Assembly: GCA_017447875.1 (NCBI GenBank)
Contig: JAFSMP010000042.1
Coordinates: 1-64,000, forward strand
Length of the DNA stretch: 64,000 nt
DNA from: Paludibacteraceae bacterium
GTDB taxonomy: Bacteria; Bacteroidota; Bacteroidia; Bacteroidales; Paludibacteraceae
Direction of reading: 5' to 3'
This document shows, one piece after another, positions 32,558-40,635 of this stretch. Within the stretch, counting starts at the first letter, position 1. Each line of letters opens with the position of its first letter. Position numbers and translations under genes: made by a program. The notes under the pieces are model-generated. The model did not search any database, was not told where the DNA came from, and saw nothing but the letters and a program-made list of their open reading frames with translations.

Positions 32558-35203
32558 ATTCTCTGTGTTCTGCTTTGCATCCTCATCATCCTCGTCATGA
32601 TGGTAATAGTAATACGAGCGGTAGGCCTTATCTTCCTTGACGAACTTACCGTACAGCTTGCCGTACAGTTTACCATAACGGGAAGCATTGCGGTTGCTGT
32701 TGCCGTAGCCGTAACCGTATCCGCCGTATCCGCCATAACCGAGGTGACCGTAACCGTAACCGCCGTAACCGCCGTAACCGTATCCGTAACCGGAACCGTA
32801 CGAGTGACGACCTTCGGTCGGGATATCCGAGAGGACGATCTGAACCTTCTCCGGATTCTCCACTACTTGCGTCATCTGCTCCAGAGTCTGCTTGCAGAAC
32901 GACTTATTGGTCTGCATACAACGGATGATGAACAAGCACATATCGCTTTGCTCGATGATAGCATACGCATCCGGAACCAGTCCGATAGGCGATGTATCGA
33001 TGACGATATAGTCGTAACTCTCGCGTAAGGTCTTGAGCGTGTTGGCCAACTTATCCGAGTGCACCAGTTCGCCCGGGTTTGGCGGGATCGTACCGGCACG
33101 CAAGAAGTCGAAACCGAAAGGCGTATCCGTCATCTGAATCTCTTCCAGTTCGCAGTCTCCGATCAAGTAGTTCGACATACCGTTGCCGGTCTCCAGACCT
33201 AACTTGGTGTGGATGTTCGGTTTACGAAGGTCAAGGTCGATCAGAAGGGTCTTCTTACCGGTCATCGCGTAGAGCGATGCGAGGTTGGTAGAGAGGAAAG
33301 TCTTACCGTCACCGGACTCGGTGGAGGTGACGCAGATGACCATCTTCTCTTTGCGTCGCAGCACGAACTCGATACGGGTTCGGATCGCACGAAGCATCTC
33401 CGCATAACTGGATCGAGGTGAAGCCCGCACGAGTGTCGGATTCTGGTTACGCGCATGACGCAGCGTACCGATCAGGCGGAAGAATTTGAGTTTGACTACA
33501 TCCTTCGGACTACGGATCTTATTATTGAGTAACTCACTTAAGATGATGAGTACCAGCGGAATAAGGAAACCGATAACGAGATAGGTCGTCGTGGTTTTCG
33601 ATTTCGCCTTGGCATTCATGATGGCCTGCACACGTGCCTTATCCATGATCGAGTTATCCGGCGTGTTGGAGGCTTTCTGGATCTCCGCCTCGGCGCGTTT
33701 CTGCAAGAAGAAGGTGTAGTAGTTATCGTCGATACGGTAGTTACGCTCGATCGCCACCATCTGCAGTTCTTTCTCCGGCAGGGTCTTGATCATCTCCTCC
33801 ACCTCGTTATTACGCCGCTTGAGGTCCGCTTTCTCAATCTCGAGCGATGCCTTCATCGTGGTCACCACCTCTTCGATCGCCGCCTTGACATTCTCCATAT
33901 CCTTGGTGTACTTGGCGTAATAGACGTTCTTCTCGGTCAACTCACCGCGTTGAATACGCAGGTCATTGAGTTGCTGCACCAGTCCGACCAACATCGGTTC
34001 GCTCACGCCCATCGTCGCCGGAGCGATGACGGCGTCGTTCTCAATATTCGTATGGACGTAGTTGATGAGGTAATCGAAATAGGTCTCTTTCAAACGAAGC
34101 TCCATAGCTTGCTGGTCGTATTCGGAGATAAGACTCATGAGCTGACCGGCATAAGAGTTGACATCGACGAACTTATTCTCCTGACGGAAATCGGTCATCG
34201 CGCCTTCGCTCACCTGCAATGAAGCCTGCAGGCTCTCCAGCTGCTGGTTGATGAACTTGATCGAGTTCTCTGCCACCTCATTCTTCTGCTCCAGGTTCTG
34301 CAACAGGTAGATCTTAGCAAGCATATCGAGGAACTCACAGTCGCGTTGCGGTGTCTCGCTGACCATCGAAAGGGCAAGCACCGTCGATCCTTCCCGCACA
34401 AACGACAGTTGCAGACGACTCATGAACTCATTGACGAGCGACTCATGGTCACGGAAGCGGAAATAGACCTTACCGGAGTTCATCATAAACTCCGTCGGCC
34501 ATATCTTGATATCGAACAGGCTGCAGGAGATGGGTTCGCCGTACCGCGCGTGGATATCCACGGGTTGCGACTCATCGGTGGACGAGATCTGAACCGATCC
34601 GTCCGGCAGGAAATTCAGTTGGTACAGAATACCGTATGCCCGGGCATCCAGACGCGTGTACTCGACCACGATCGGTGTCTGACGGAAGAGCTGACGGGTC
34701 TTGAATCGTCCCTGCGTGATATACTCCACGTTAAAGAACGGCAAGGAGTCGACCACGCGGCTCGTCAGGTCGTACGAACCGAGCATGATCATCTGGTTAT
34801 TGACGTTCTTGTAACCGGCGTCCACACCGAAACCCTGCATCAGCGCCAAGCTGGCACCGCCGTAACCGGTGTTCTCCTTGATGACCAACGAACCCTGCGA
34901 CAGGTAGGTCGGCATCCAACGACGGTTCTTGAGCATCGCCAGACCTAAAGAGATCGCCAAGGCAATGACGAACAGATACCAGTAATGCAGGAAAGTGAAT
35001 AACCACTCTACCGGGTTGAAATTCAGAGATCCATCCTCATCATCTCCACCCTGCTGTTGCTGCGGATCCTGCATGTAATACTGCTGATTACCACCCGGTT
35101 GGTAGTAGTTATTCGCTCCGGGCTGGTAGTACTGGTTGTTTCCTCCGGGTTGGTAATAATGATTATTACCTCCCGGTGTGTAATATTGTTGATTATCGTT
35201 CAT
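32549..35203 (-). CDS. Wzc-type polysaccharide co-polymerase and tyrosine autokinase
   Basis: Predicted protein of 884 residues. Inner-membrane protein controlling capsule or exopolysaccharide chain length and export. After a 50-residue Tyr/Gln/Gly-rich cytoplasmic leader (repeats of YYQPGGNN), the first membrane helix is at about 75-95, a Wzz domain with long coiled coil (about 300-530) follows, and the second helix (TYLVIGFLIPLVLIILSEL). The BY-kinase domain has Walker A STESGDGKTFLS, A' LLIDLDLRKPN and B YDYIVIDTSP. The C-terminus has about 20 tyrosines in GYGYGGYGGYGYG-like repeats and YRSYYYYHHDE, the likely autophosphorylation cluster. It follows two Wza genes. Confidence 0.93.
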   Translation of the reverse strand: MNDNQQYYTPGGNNHYYQPGGNNQYYQPGANNYYQPGGNQQYYMQDPQQQQGGDDEDGSLNFNPVEWLFTFLHYWYLFVIALAISLGLAMLKNRRWMPTYLSQGSLVIKENTGYGGASLALMQGFGVDAGYKNVNNQMIMLGSYDLTSRVVDSLPFFNVEYITQGRFKTRQLFRQTPIVVEYTRLDARAYGILYQLNFLPDGSVQISSTDESQPVDIHARYGEPISCSLFDIKIWPTEFMMNSGKVYFRFRDHESLVNEFMSRLQLSFVREGSTVLALSMVSETPQRDCEFLDMLAKIYLLQNLEQKNEVAENSIKFINQQLESLQASLQVSEGAMTDFRQENKFVDVNSYAGQLMSLISEYDQQAMELRLKETYFDYLINYVHTNIENDAVIAPATMGVSEPMLVGLVQQLNDLRIQRGELTEKNVYYAKYTKDMENVKAAIEEVVTTMKASLEIEKADLKRRNNEVEEMIKTLPEKELQMVAIERNYRIDDNYYTFFLQKRAEAEIQKASNTPDNSIMDKARVQAIMNAKAKSKTTTTYLVIGFLIPLVLIILSELLNNKIRSPKDVVKLKFFRLIGTLRHARNQNPTLVRASPRSSYAEMLRAIRTRIEFVLRRKEKMVICVTSTESGDGKTFLSTNLASLYAMTGKKTLLIDLDLRKPNIHTKLGLETGNGMSNYLIGDCELEEIQMTDTPFGFDFLRAGTIPPNPGELVHSDKLANTLKTLRESYDYIVIDTSPIGLVPDAYAIIEQSDMCLFIIRCMQTNKSFCKQTLEQMTQVVENPEKVQIVLSDIPTEGRHSYGSGYGYGYGGYGGYGYGHLGYGGYGGYGYGYGNSNRNASRYGKLYGKLYGKFVKEDKAYRSYYYYHHDEDDEDAKQNTENKG

Positions 35204-35208
35204 ATCGT

Positions 35209-35979
35209 TTATTTATATACGTACGCTACATAGTTGAGAACCGTGGTGAGTAATGCCACCGAGCTGGTGATCAGACCCGTGAAAGCCGAGTAGTTCGGTA
35301 CGGTATAGAAACTGTTCTTCGTACGGGCTACATAGATCACATCGTTCGGATAGACGTAGTAATATTTCGAGTCGATGATGCTGTTGGTACGCATATCGAA
35401 CTCAAGGATCTCGGGTTCCTGACCGTTGTCTCTCGGACGAATGATACGGATATGACGGCGGTCACCGCTGTTCATCACATCGCCGGTCATCGCCAGCGCC
35501 TGGAAGATATTCATCTTCTCCTTGTAGATATAATACTGTCCCGAGTGGGCATCACCGATGACGGAGAAATACTTGTTGTACAGCACCAGTTTGACATCGG
35601 CATCCGGGATGATCTCGCGGAACGCAGCACATAAGGCGTCCTGTGCCTCTACCTCCGTCAGGCCTTGAATCTTCAACGGCCGCAAGAAAGGTAACTCGAT
35701 CGTTCCGTCCGAATGAACACGATAGGAATTGGCATACTGACCGCTGGAGATATTGTTGTTCGTACCCAGCATCTTCGTGTAGGTCTCGTCCATCGTCACC
35801 AGACGATAGATGATCTCATCGTTGATGCGGATGCGGTAAGGCTCATACGCTACGCTGTCGTATACCGGTAACTTGTTGCTCTTGGTCGGTTCTTGCAGAT
35901 AGCCGATCACGCGATGACTGTAACAACTGCTCATCATTACGGCTACCAGGCCCAATAGTATGATAGATATCTTTCTCAT
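35209..35979 (-). CDS. polysaccharide export lipoprotein (Wza-like), paralogue 2
   Basis: Predicted protein of 256 residues. Lipoprotein signal MRKISIILLGLVAVMMSSC. Poly_export and SLBB-type regions: YRIRINDEIIYRLVTMDE, SDGTIELPFLRPLKIQGLTE and VIGDAHSGQYYIYKEKMNIF, with a C-terminal hydrophobic stretch. It should form, or help form, the outer-membrane channel for capsule export with the Wzc-type kinase next door. It overlaps its paralogue by 4 bases (ATGA). It is about as long as, but clearly diverged from, paralogue 1. Confidence 0.88.
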   Translation of the reverse strand: MRKISIILLGLVAVMMSSCYSHRVIGYLQEPTKSNKLPVYDSVAYEPYRIRINDEIIYRLVTMDETYTKMLGTNNNISSGQYANSYRVHSDGTIELPFLRPLKIQGLTEVEAQDALCAAFREIIPDADVKLVLYNKYFSVIGDAHSGQYYIYKEKMNIFQALAMTGDVMNSGDRRHIRIIRPRDNGQEPEILEFDMRTNSIIDSKYYYVYPNDVIYVARTKNSFYTVPNYSAFTGLITSSVALLTTVLNYVAYVYK

Positions 35980-36830
35980 TTCTTGTCCTTTCCGTAATAT
36001 TTGTTCACATGATTGATACCAGTCTGCACGATGGTGTAGATGAAGACACCGAAGGAGATGGTAGCCGCCGTCACGCCGATGGCTGTCGTCACGTGGTTGA
36101 TACCGAAGCTATATCCCGGTATCTGACGGATATAGATGATATCATTCGGTTCGATATAGTAATACTCCGAATTGACGATATCTTCCGAGCGGGCATCGAA
36201 GGTCTTGATGGTCGTTACGCCGTTCTTCTCGCGCACCAGTTTGATCTCCTTACGGCTGTTGAACTCTCCCAAGTCTCCGGCCATAGCCAGGGCCTCGAAG
36301 ATGGTCATCTTCTCCTTGTTGATCATATACCGGCCGCTCTGCGCACCGATGATGGAGAACGAGCGGTTCACGATATTCACCTCCACGGAGACACTGCTGT
36401 ATCCGGGTATCTCCTGCACGAGGGTCTTGAGCTGATCCTCCAGCAGGTACTTCACCTCCCGTGTGGTCTTGCCCTGCACGAACACTTTGCCGATGGTCGG
36501 GAAATTGATCATTCCTTCTTCGTCCACCAGATAGGTATAGAGGTCATAACTGCCGTACGTACCTCCTTGCTGCATCTGCTGACGCATCTGCGAGGCATTC
36601 GTTCCGCCTGCATTGTACATCCGCATCACCTCTTCGTTGAGCGAATAAACATAGACATACAGTCGGTCGCCGATTCGCAGCACATAATCCTCAAAACTGA
36701 GGGTGTCTGCATAACTCGGTATCTGCTTGTCCGGCTTTTGCATATAGTTCACTTTACGCGAGGTCACGCAGGACGCCAACGCAAAGCCTACTATTGTAAG
36801 GAATAATATATTCCGAAGCTTTAAAATCAT
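35976..36830 (-). CDS. polysaccharide export lipoprotein (Wza-like), paralogue 1
   Basis: Predicted protein of 284 residues. Lipoprotein signal ending FALASCVTSRK. Poly_export motif EDYVLRIGDRLYVYVYSLNE, then VDEEGMINFPTIGKVFVQGK, SLBB-type strand IIGAQSGRYMINKEKMTIF, and a C-terminal hydrophobic helix (ATISFGVFIYTIVQT). Same role as the overlapping paralogue; the tandem suggests a hetero-oligomeric export channel or two assemblies. A heptamer array lies directly before its ATG. Confidence 0.88.
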   Translation of the reverse strand: MILKLRNILFLTIVGFALASCVTSRKVNYMQKPDKQIPSYADTLSFEDYVLRIGDRLYVYVYSLNEEVMRMYNAGGTNASQMRQQMQQGGTYGSYDLYTYLVDEEGMINFPTIGKVFVQGKTTREVKYLLEDQLKTLVQEIPGYSSVSVEVNIVNRSFSIIGAQSGRYMINKEKMTIFEALAMAGDLGEFNSRKEIKLVREKNGVTTIKTFDARSEDIVNSEYYYIEPNDIIYIRQIPGYSFGINHVTTAIGVTAATISFGVFIYTIVQTGINHVNKYYGKDKK

Positions 36831-36855
36831 AAATCTTAAATCTTAAATTTTAAAT
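36831..36855. repeat. heptamer array (AAATCTT type) before the first wza
   Basis: Units AAATCTT, AAATCTT, AAATTTT and a partial fourth, abutting the wza start and 12 bases from the oxidoreductase stop. Confidence 0.8.
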
Positions 36856-36866
36856 ACGATGATTCA

Positions 36867-37850
36867 TCATCGTCTCTCGTCCCAACCGAAGGGATGTTTT
36901 GCTAAGGGTAATTTCGCTAAGGGATGATATTCTCCTACCAAGCCGATGGGTTCGCTATGACGGATCTGCGCCACCGTCTCGATGCACGGACGCGCCTCCG
37001 AGATACGGAAACCGTTACCCGCCAGGATCTGCTTGTAACTCTCCGTATGCAGCTCCGTGAAGCCTGCGCTGAACTCAAACTCCTCGCCATCGATACTCAA
37101 GGTACGGAAGGTGCGTTTCTCGCCCTGCACCGCATTGGCCGGCAGACACTCGGCATTTATACTAAGGAAATAGCGCACGCGCGCGCGCTCAAGTTCGAGG
37201 TAACCCGCCACGCGGTCAAAAGACATCACGTGAACTATATTTCGCTTCACAGAACCGAAGATCCACTGGAGCATGTCGTAGAAATGCACGCCGATATTCG
37301 TTGCTATACCTCCGGACTTATGCACATCGCCTTTCCAGGACGAATAATACCACTTGCCGCGGCTGGTGATATAGGTCAGATCCACGTCGTAGATCTTGTC
37401 TTTCGGTCCGGCTTCCACTTTCTGTTTCAGCGCACGGATCTTATCGTGCAGACGCAGCTGCAGGATCGTGTACGCCTTATGTCCCGTCTCGGCTTCCAGT
37501 TCTACGAGGTTATCAATGTTATAGGGGTTGAGCACCAGCGGTTTCTCACAGATCACATCGCATCCCAGACGCAGACCGTAACGGATGAACGCGTCATGCG
37601 TGTAGTTAGGCGTACAAATCGACATCCAACTGAGCGGATTGTTTGTACGCATCTGCTTGGAGCAAAAACGGTCGAACTGCTCATTCTCCGTGAAGAACGA
37701 ACAGTCCGGGAAGGACGAGTCCAATCGTCCCACACTGTCAAACTTATCATACGCCACGAGCAGGTTATTGCCCGTCTCTGCTATCGCTTTGATATGTCGC
37801 GGCGCTATGTATCCGGCCGCACCGATCAATGCAAAATTTTGTTTACTCAT
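36867..37850 (-). CDS. Gfo/Idh/MocA oxidoreductase, WbpB/WlbA-like
   Basis: Predicted protein of 327 residues from MSKQNFALIGAAGYIAPRHI (ATG 37850). N-terminal Rossmann fold, then DVICEKPLVLNPYNID and HKSGGIATNIGVHFYDML, which are very close to WbpB/WlbA. These enzymes oxidise the 3-OH of UDP-N-acetylglucosaminuronate in the route to 2,3-diamino-sugar uronates of surface polysaccharides. Cytoplasmic. Near the C-terminus it has a short internal duplication (PLAKLPLAKHPF). Its ATG overlaps the upstream stop (TAATG), in an operon with deacetylase and export genes. Confidence 0.85.
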   Translation of the reverse strand: MSKQNFALIGAAGYIAPRHIKAIAETGNNLLVAYDKFDSVGRLDSSFPDCSFFTENEQFDRFCSKQMRTNNPLSWMSICTPNYTHDAFIRYGLRLGCDVICEKPLVLNPYNIDNLVELEAETGHKAYTILQLRLHDKIRALKQKVEAGPKDKIYDVDLTYITSRGKWYYSSWKGDVHKSGGIATNIGVHFYDMLQWIFGSVKRNIVHVMSFDRVAGYLELERARVRYFLSINAECLPANAVQGEKRTFRTLSIDGEEFEFSAGFTELHTESYKQILAGNGFRISEARPCIETVAQIRHSEPIGLVGEYHPLAKLPLAKHPFGWDERR

Positions 37851-38671
37851 TATTGTTGTTTTACTATGATTCGCTTTACTATATTCTTGGCGCCTTGCAG
37901 CAACCGTTCTTTCCACCAGGCAGCGGTGTCGTTCGTCCAGCGCTGCGGATGGGTGGTGATCATCACGTGGTTCGGTAACTTCCCCTGCTCTACCGCCTCG
38001 ATCAAAGCGTGCGTCGTGTGCCAAGTCAGCCCTGCAGCGGTCCATTGCTCCTGATAACCGGGTATCTTATCCCGTACGCTCACCTTGTATCCGTCCCAGC
38101 AGCGACCCGTGTCCGTCAGGTAGAACACACCGCTGGAGCAATCGTTCCGTAAGGATAAGAAGTCCGTGTCAAAATACGGTTCGCCGATGATGCCCAAGGC
38201 CTTGTAGTCGTATTTCTTCCACAGCTCCTTGCCGTCCCATTTGCTGGTCGGAGCACCGTGCATGCAGATCGTCTCCACCGCGTAGTACTGCCGGAAATAC
38301 GCGAGCCAGGTTGTAAAATGGTCATACGCCTTGTCAATATCGCCGTCGCACAGACTCATATCCTCGTAGTGGTACCCTATCTCGTGCCCCAGCGCCGTTA
38401 TCGCCCGGATGATTTCCGGTTGGTTACTCTCCGGGATGATGCGGAAGTAATACGTCGCTTTCGCCCCTATCGCATGCTCTATCTGCGCGGTCTTCAGACT
38501 GTTCGGTGCCTTCAGGTCCACATCGTGCCTTAAAACAACGAATTTCTCGTTATCTCGAGATCTCGAGGTTTCGAGATCTCGGCAATACTCTGCAAACGAT
38601 ATCAGCCGATATCCCTTCGCCTGCAGCGTCTCTAACAAGGTCCGATATATGTCCAGCGTAAAGTCCCGCAT
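37850..38671 (-). CDS. polysaccharide deacetylase-like protein
   Basis: Predicted protein of 273 residues from MRDFTLDIYRTLLETLQ (ATG 38671). NodB-like motifs: VVLRHDVDLKAPN with the catalytic Asp and metal Asp, GHEIGYHYEDMS with the metal His pair, and a late ITTHPQRW. It probably N-deacetylates a sugar in surface polysaccharide synthesis; the substrate is unknown. It is first in the capsule operon, after the 38720 promoter. An octamer array lies in frame near residues 30-42 (RDLETSRSRDNEK). Confidence 0.78.
   Translation of the reverse strand: MRDFTLDIYRTLLETLQAKGYRLISFAEYCRDLETSRSRDNEKFVVLRHDVDLKAPNSLKTAQIEHAIGAKATYYFRIIPESNQPEIIRAITALGHEIGYHYEDMSLCDGDIDKAYDHFTTWLAYFRQYYAVETICMHGAPTSKWDGKELWKKYDYKALGIIGEPYFDTDFLSLRNDCSSGVFYLTDTGRCWDGYKVSVRDKIPGYQEQWTAAGLTWHTTHALIEAVEQGKLPNHVMITTHPQRWTNDTAAWWKERLLQGAKNIVKRIIVKQQ
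38544..38583. repeat. octamer array (ATCTCGAG type) inside the deacetylase gene
   Basis: Units TTCTCGTT, ATCTCGAG, ATCTCGAG, GTTTCGAG, ATCTCGGC; period 8. The unit is self-complementary, so the array could also fold. Confidence 0.75.
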
Positions 38672-38719
38672 TATCGTTATGCCCGCATTTTTCCAATTTA
38701 ATAAATCTAAAAAAGCGTG

Positions 38720-38751
38720 CAAAGATACAAAGAATTTTTCATATACGCAAG
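38720..38751 (-). promoter_or_regulatory. promoter of the capsule operon
   Basis: Minus strand: CTTGCG (38746-38751) with extension TATATGAAAAA, 20 bp, -7 TATCTTTG (38720-38727). Nearly identical to the gyrA promoter, including the CGCG-rich upstream bases. Confidence 0.78.
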
Positions 38752-38832
38752 CGTGCGCGTACTTTTTTCAAAAAAAAACGCCTATATACGCAGATTTTCC
38801 ATTTTTCATTTTCAATTTTCGGATTTTTTTTG

Positions 38833-38840
38833 TAATTTTG
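38833..38840 (+). promoter_or_regulatory. -7 box (TAATTTTG) before the outer-membrane protein gene
   Basis: A plus-strand -7 box 40 bases before the ATG at 38881. The -33 region is AT-rich without a clear TTTG. Confidence 0.5.
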
Positions 38841-38880
38841 CGCCCAAATTTGTAAAATTTAAGTGAATTGTATAAAGCCT

Positions 38881-39624
38881 ATGAAGAAAATTTTTACCCT
38901 TCTGCTTTCTGTTCTTACCGTCGGTAGTTTGTCTTCCGCGATCAAACTGGACACCTTCCCGGACATTAACCCGGGTGAGCACTCGGTGGTTGAGTTTAAG
39001 ACAGAATACGGATTCAATGACGTATGGGGACATCATGCTAATTTTGATTTGGGTGCCACCATCCCCATCCACAAACATTTTGACTTGATTGCCGGAGCGC
39101 AGTTCTCCACAGCAAATGTGTACACGCTCAATGTAGAGTTGGACACGAAGTTCTTACTGACCCGGAAACATCACCGCGAGCTGTACTTCAAATCGCGTTT
39201 CATGCCCCGTTTCGTCGTTCGTTCCGAAGCGGTAGAATTTAACCTGGCCTTGGGTCTGGGTTATCGTCAGGACTACGTCAACATCATGATCGGAACCAAT
39301 ATCCGCATGATGGACGAGTTGCACCGCAAGGAAGGCATGCACCTGAACGAGATGATCGCCGAGACTTTCTATCCGGCTTATTTCCTGGAGGTCTTCGGTC
39401 GTCCTATCGACTGCAACTGGAATATATCCTTGCGCATGACCAACCTGGGTGACTTCCAGATCGAGCGTATGTGGAACCCGATCTTCTCGCTCGCAGGACG
39501 TTACGATCCGGCGGACCATTGGAGAGTGAGTCTGCGCGCAGAATGCAAACCTGCAGGTATGTTTAATATGACCGCCGGATTCTTTGGCGTCAATGTGATT
39601 GCAGGATGTTCGTACACCTTTTAA
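38881..39624 (+). CDS. outer-membrane beta-barrel protein, unknown function
   Basis: Predicted protein of 247 residues from MKKIFTLLLSVLTVGSLSSA, a signal peptide. The rest alternates hydrophobic and polar residues with many aromatics (HHRELYFKSRFMPRFVVRS, FNLALGLGYRQDYVNIMIG) and ends in a strand closing with Phe (VNVIAGCSYTF). That is the pattern of an 8-10-stranded outer-membrane barrel. No family is recognised. It is followed 18 bases later by a phosphoesterase lipoprotein, so the two are probably cotranscribed. Confidence 0.75.
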   Translation: MKKIFTLLLSVLTVGSLSSAIKLDTFPDINPGEHSVVEFKTEYGFNDVWGHHANFDLGATIPIHKHFDLIAGAQFSTANVYTLNVELDTKFLLTRKHHRELYFKSRFMPRFVVRSEAVEFNLALGLGYRQDYVNIMIGTNIRMMDELHRKEGMHLNEMIAETFYPAYFLEVFGRPIDCNWNISLRMTNLGDFQIERMWNPIFSLAGRYDPADHWRVSLRAECKPAGMFNMTAGFFGVNVIAGCSYTF

Positions 39625-39642
39625 TTTCAATTGATTAGACCT

Positions 39643-40632
39643 ATGAAAAAGAATAGATACATTACTTTGTTGCTCGGTTTGATGATCGCCTTCAGCGGTT
39701 GCGAGCGCCTGGACATCGCCGGTATCTTCGGTGGTTGTACCCCTCATCATGAAGCCCGTTACAAACAGTCGATCGCGTGGAACGAGAGTTACTGTGCGGC
39801 GAACGGACTGGAAGAAGACTGTATCGCACATCTCAAAGCGAGAAACAACGCGTATTACGAGATTTACTGGGCAGCCGACCTGCATATCCAGGGCGAAGGC
39901 ATGACCGTCATGCTCGATACCTTCGTCAACCTCGCAATGGGAGACTATACGGTAGACGGCATCACGTTTAACACCGGTGACACCTGCGACGCAGTGATCT
40001 TCGCCGGAGACATCATCGATGCCAAGAATAACTATCCTGTCTTCTACAAGCATATCGAGCCTCTCCGCAAAGCCGGCGTACCGGTCTTCTGTACCCCGGG
40101 TAACCACGACCTGTGCTTCGGACAATGGACGGAATATGTGGACTACTGGCATACGAGTTGTTACTGGTTCGATATCACAATGCCGAACGGCACGAAGGAC
40201 CTGTTCATCTCCTGCGACTCGGGTGATGCAACCCTCGGACAGAAGCAGTATAAATGGCTCAAGAACCTGCTGGAGCGCAAGTCCAAAGAGGGTTACCGTC
40301 ATATTTTCTTCTTCACCCATACCCATATGTTCAAGCGTGACTCGAACAATGCGCACGGTGCCAACTACTGCGTGGAGGAGATATACGAGTTAACCTATCT
40401 CTTCTCCAAATATCACGTCGATTATTATATCTGCGGTCATGACCATACGCATGAAGAGACGACCTATAAGAATGTGGTTTACTACACCATCGGAGCGATG
40501 AAAGACAGTTACCTGGGTCGGGCTGCCTACATGACAATGACCGTCTATAACACGAACGGTAAGGATGCTGCTCCTGTTTATCTGGAGCTTCACCGTATGA
40601 GCGGAGAGAATTATTTTTCCTTTGAAGACTAA
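39643..40632 (+). CDS. calcineurin-like metallophosphoesterase lipoprotein
   Basis: Predicted protein of 329 residues from MKKNRYITLLLGLMIAFSGC, with the lipobox Cys at SGC. Metallophosphoesterase motifs: IYWAADLHIQGEG, VIFAGDIIDA, CTPGNHDLC, FFFTHTHMFK and YICGHDHTHEE, so the two-metal site is complete. It lies in the outer membrane or periplasm and hydrolyses an unknown phosphoester. Many cysteines occur in the N-terminal part (GGCTPHH, YCAANGLEEDC). fbp follows within 4 bases. It is not closely similar to the phosphoesterase at 5074. Confidence 0.87.
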   Translation: MKKNRYITLLLGLMIAFSGCERLDIAGIFGGCTPHHEARYKQSIAWNESYCAANGLEEDCIAHLKARNNAYYEIYWAADLHIQGEGMTVMLDTFVNLAMGDYTVDGITFNTGDTCDAVIFAGDIIDAKNNYPVFYKHIEPLRKAGVPVFCTPGNHDLCFGQWTEYVDYWHTSCYWFDITMPNGTKDLFISCDSGDATLGQKQYKWLKNLLERKSKEGYRHIFFFTHTHMFKRDSNNAHGANYCVEEIYELTYLFSKYHVDYYICGHDHTHEETTYKNVVYYTIGAMKDSYLGRAAYMTMTVYNTNGKDAAPVYLELHRMSGENYFSFED

Positions 40633-40635
40633 ACG

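Noticed and set aside
32697-32800. Dense short repeats resembling a CRISPR or minisatellite
   Set aside because: They are Tyr/Gly codon repeats in the C-terminus of the Wzc-type kinase; no spacer structure and no cas genes.
36867-36925. Repeat GCTAAGGG near the oxidoreductase 3' end as another array
   Set aside because: Only two copies with a 15-bp period; it is a small coding duplication (PLAKLPLAK), unlike the 7/8-bp arrays.
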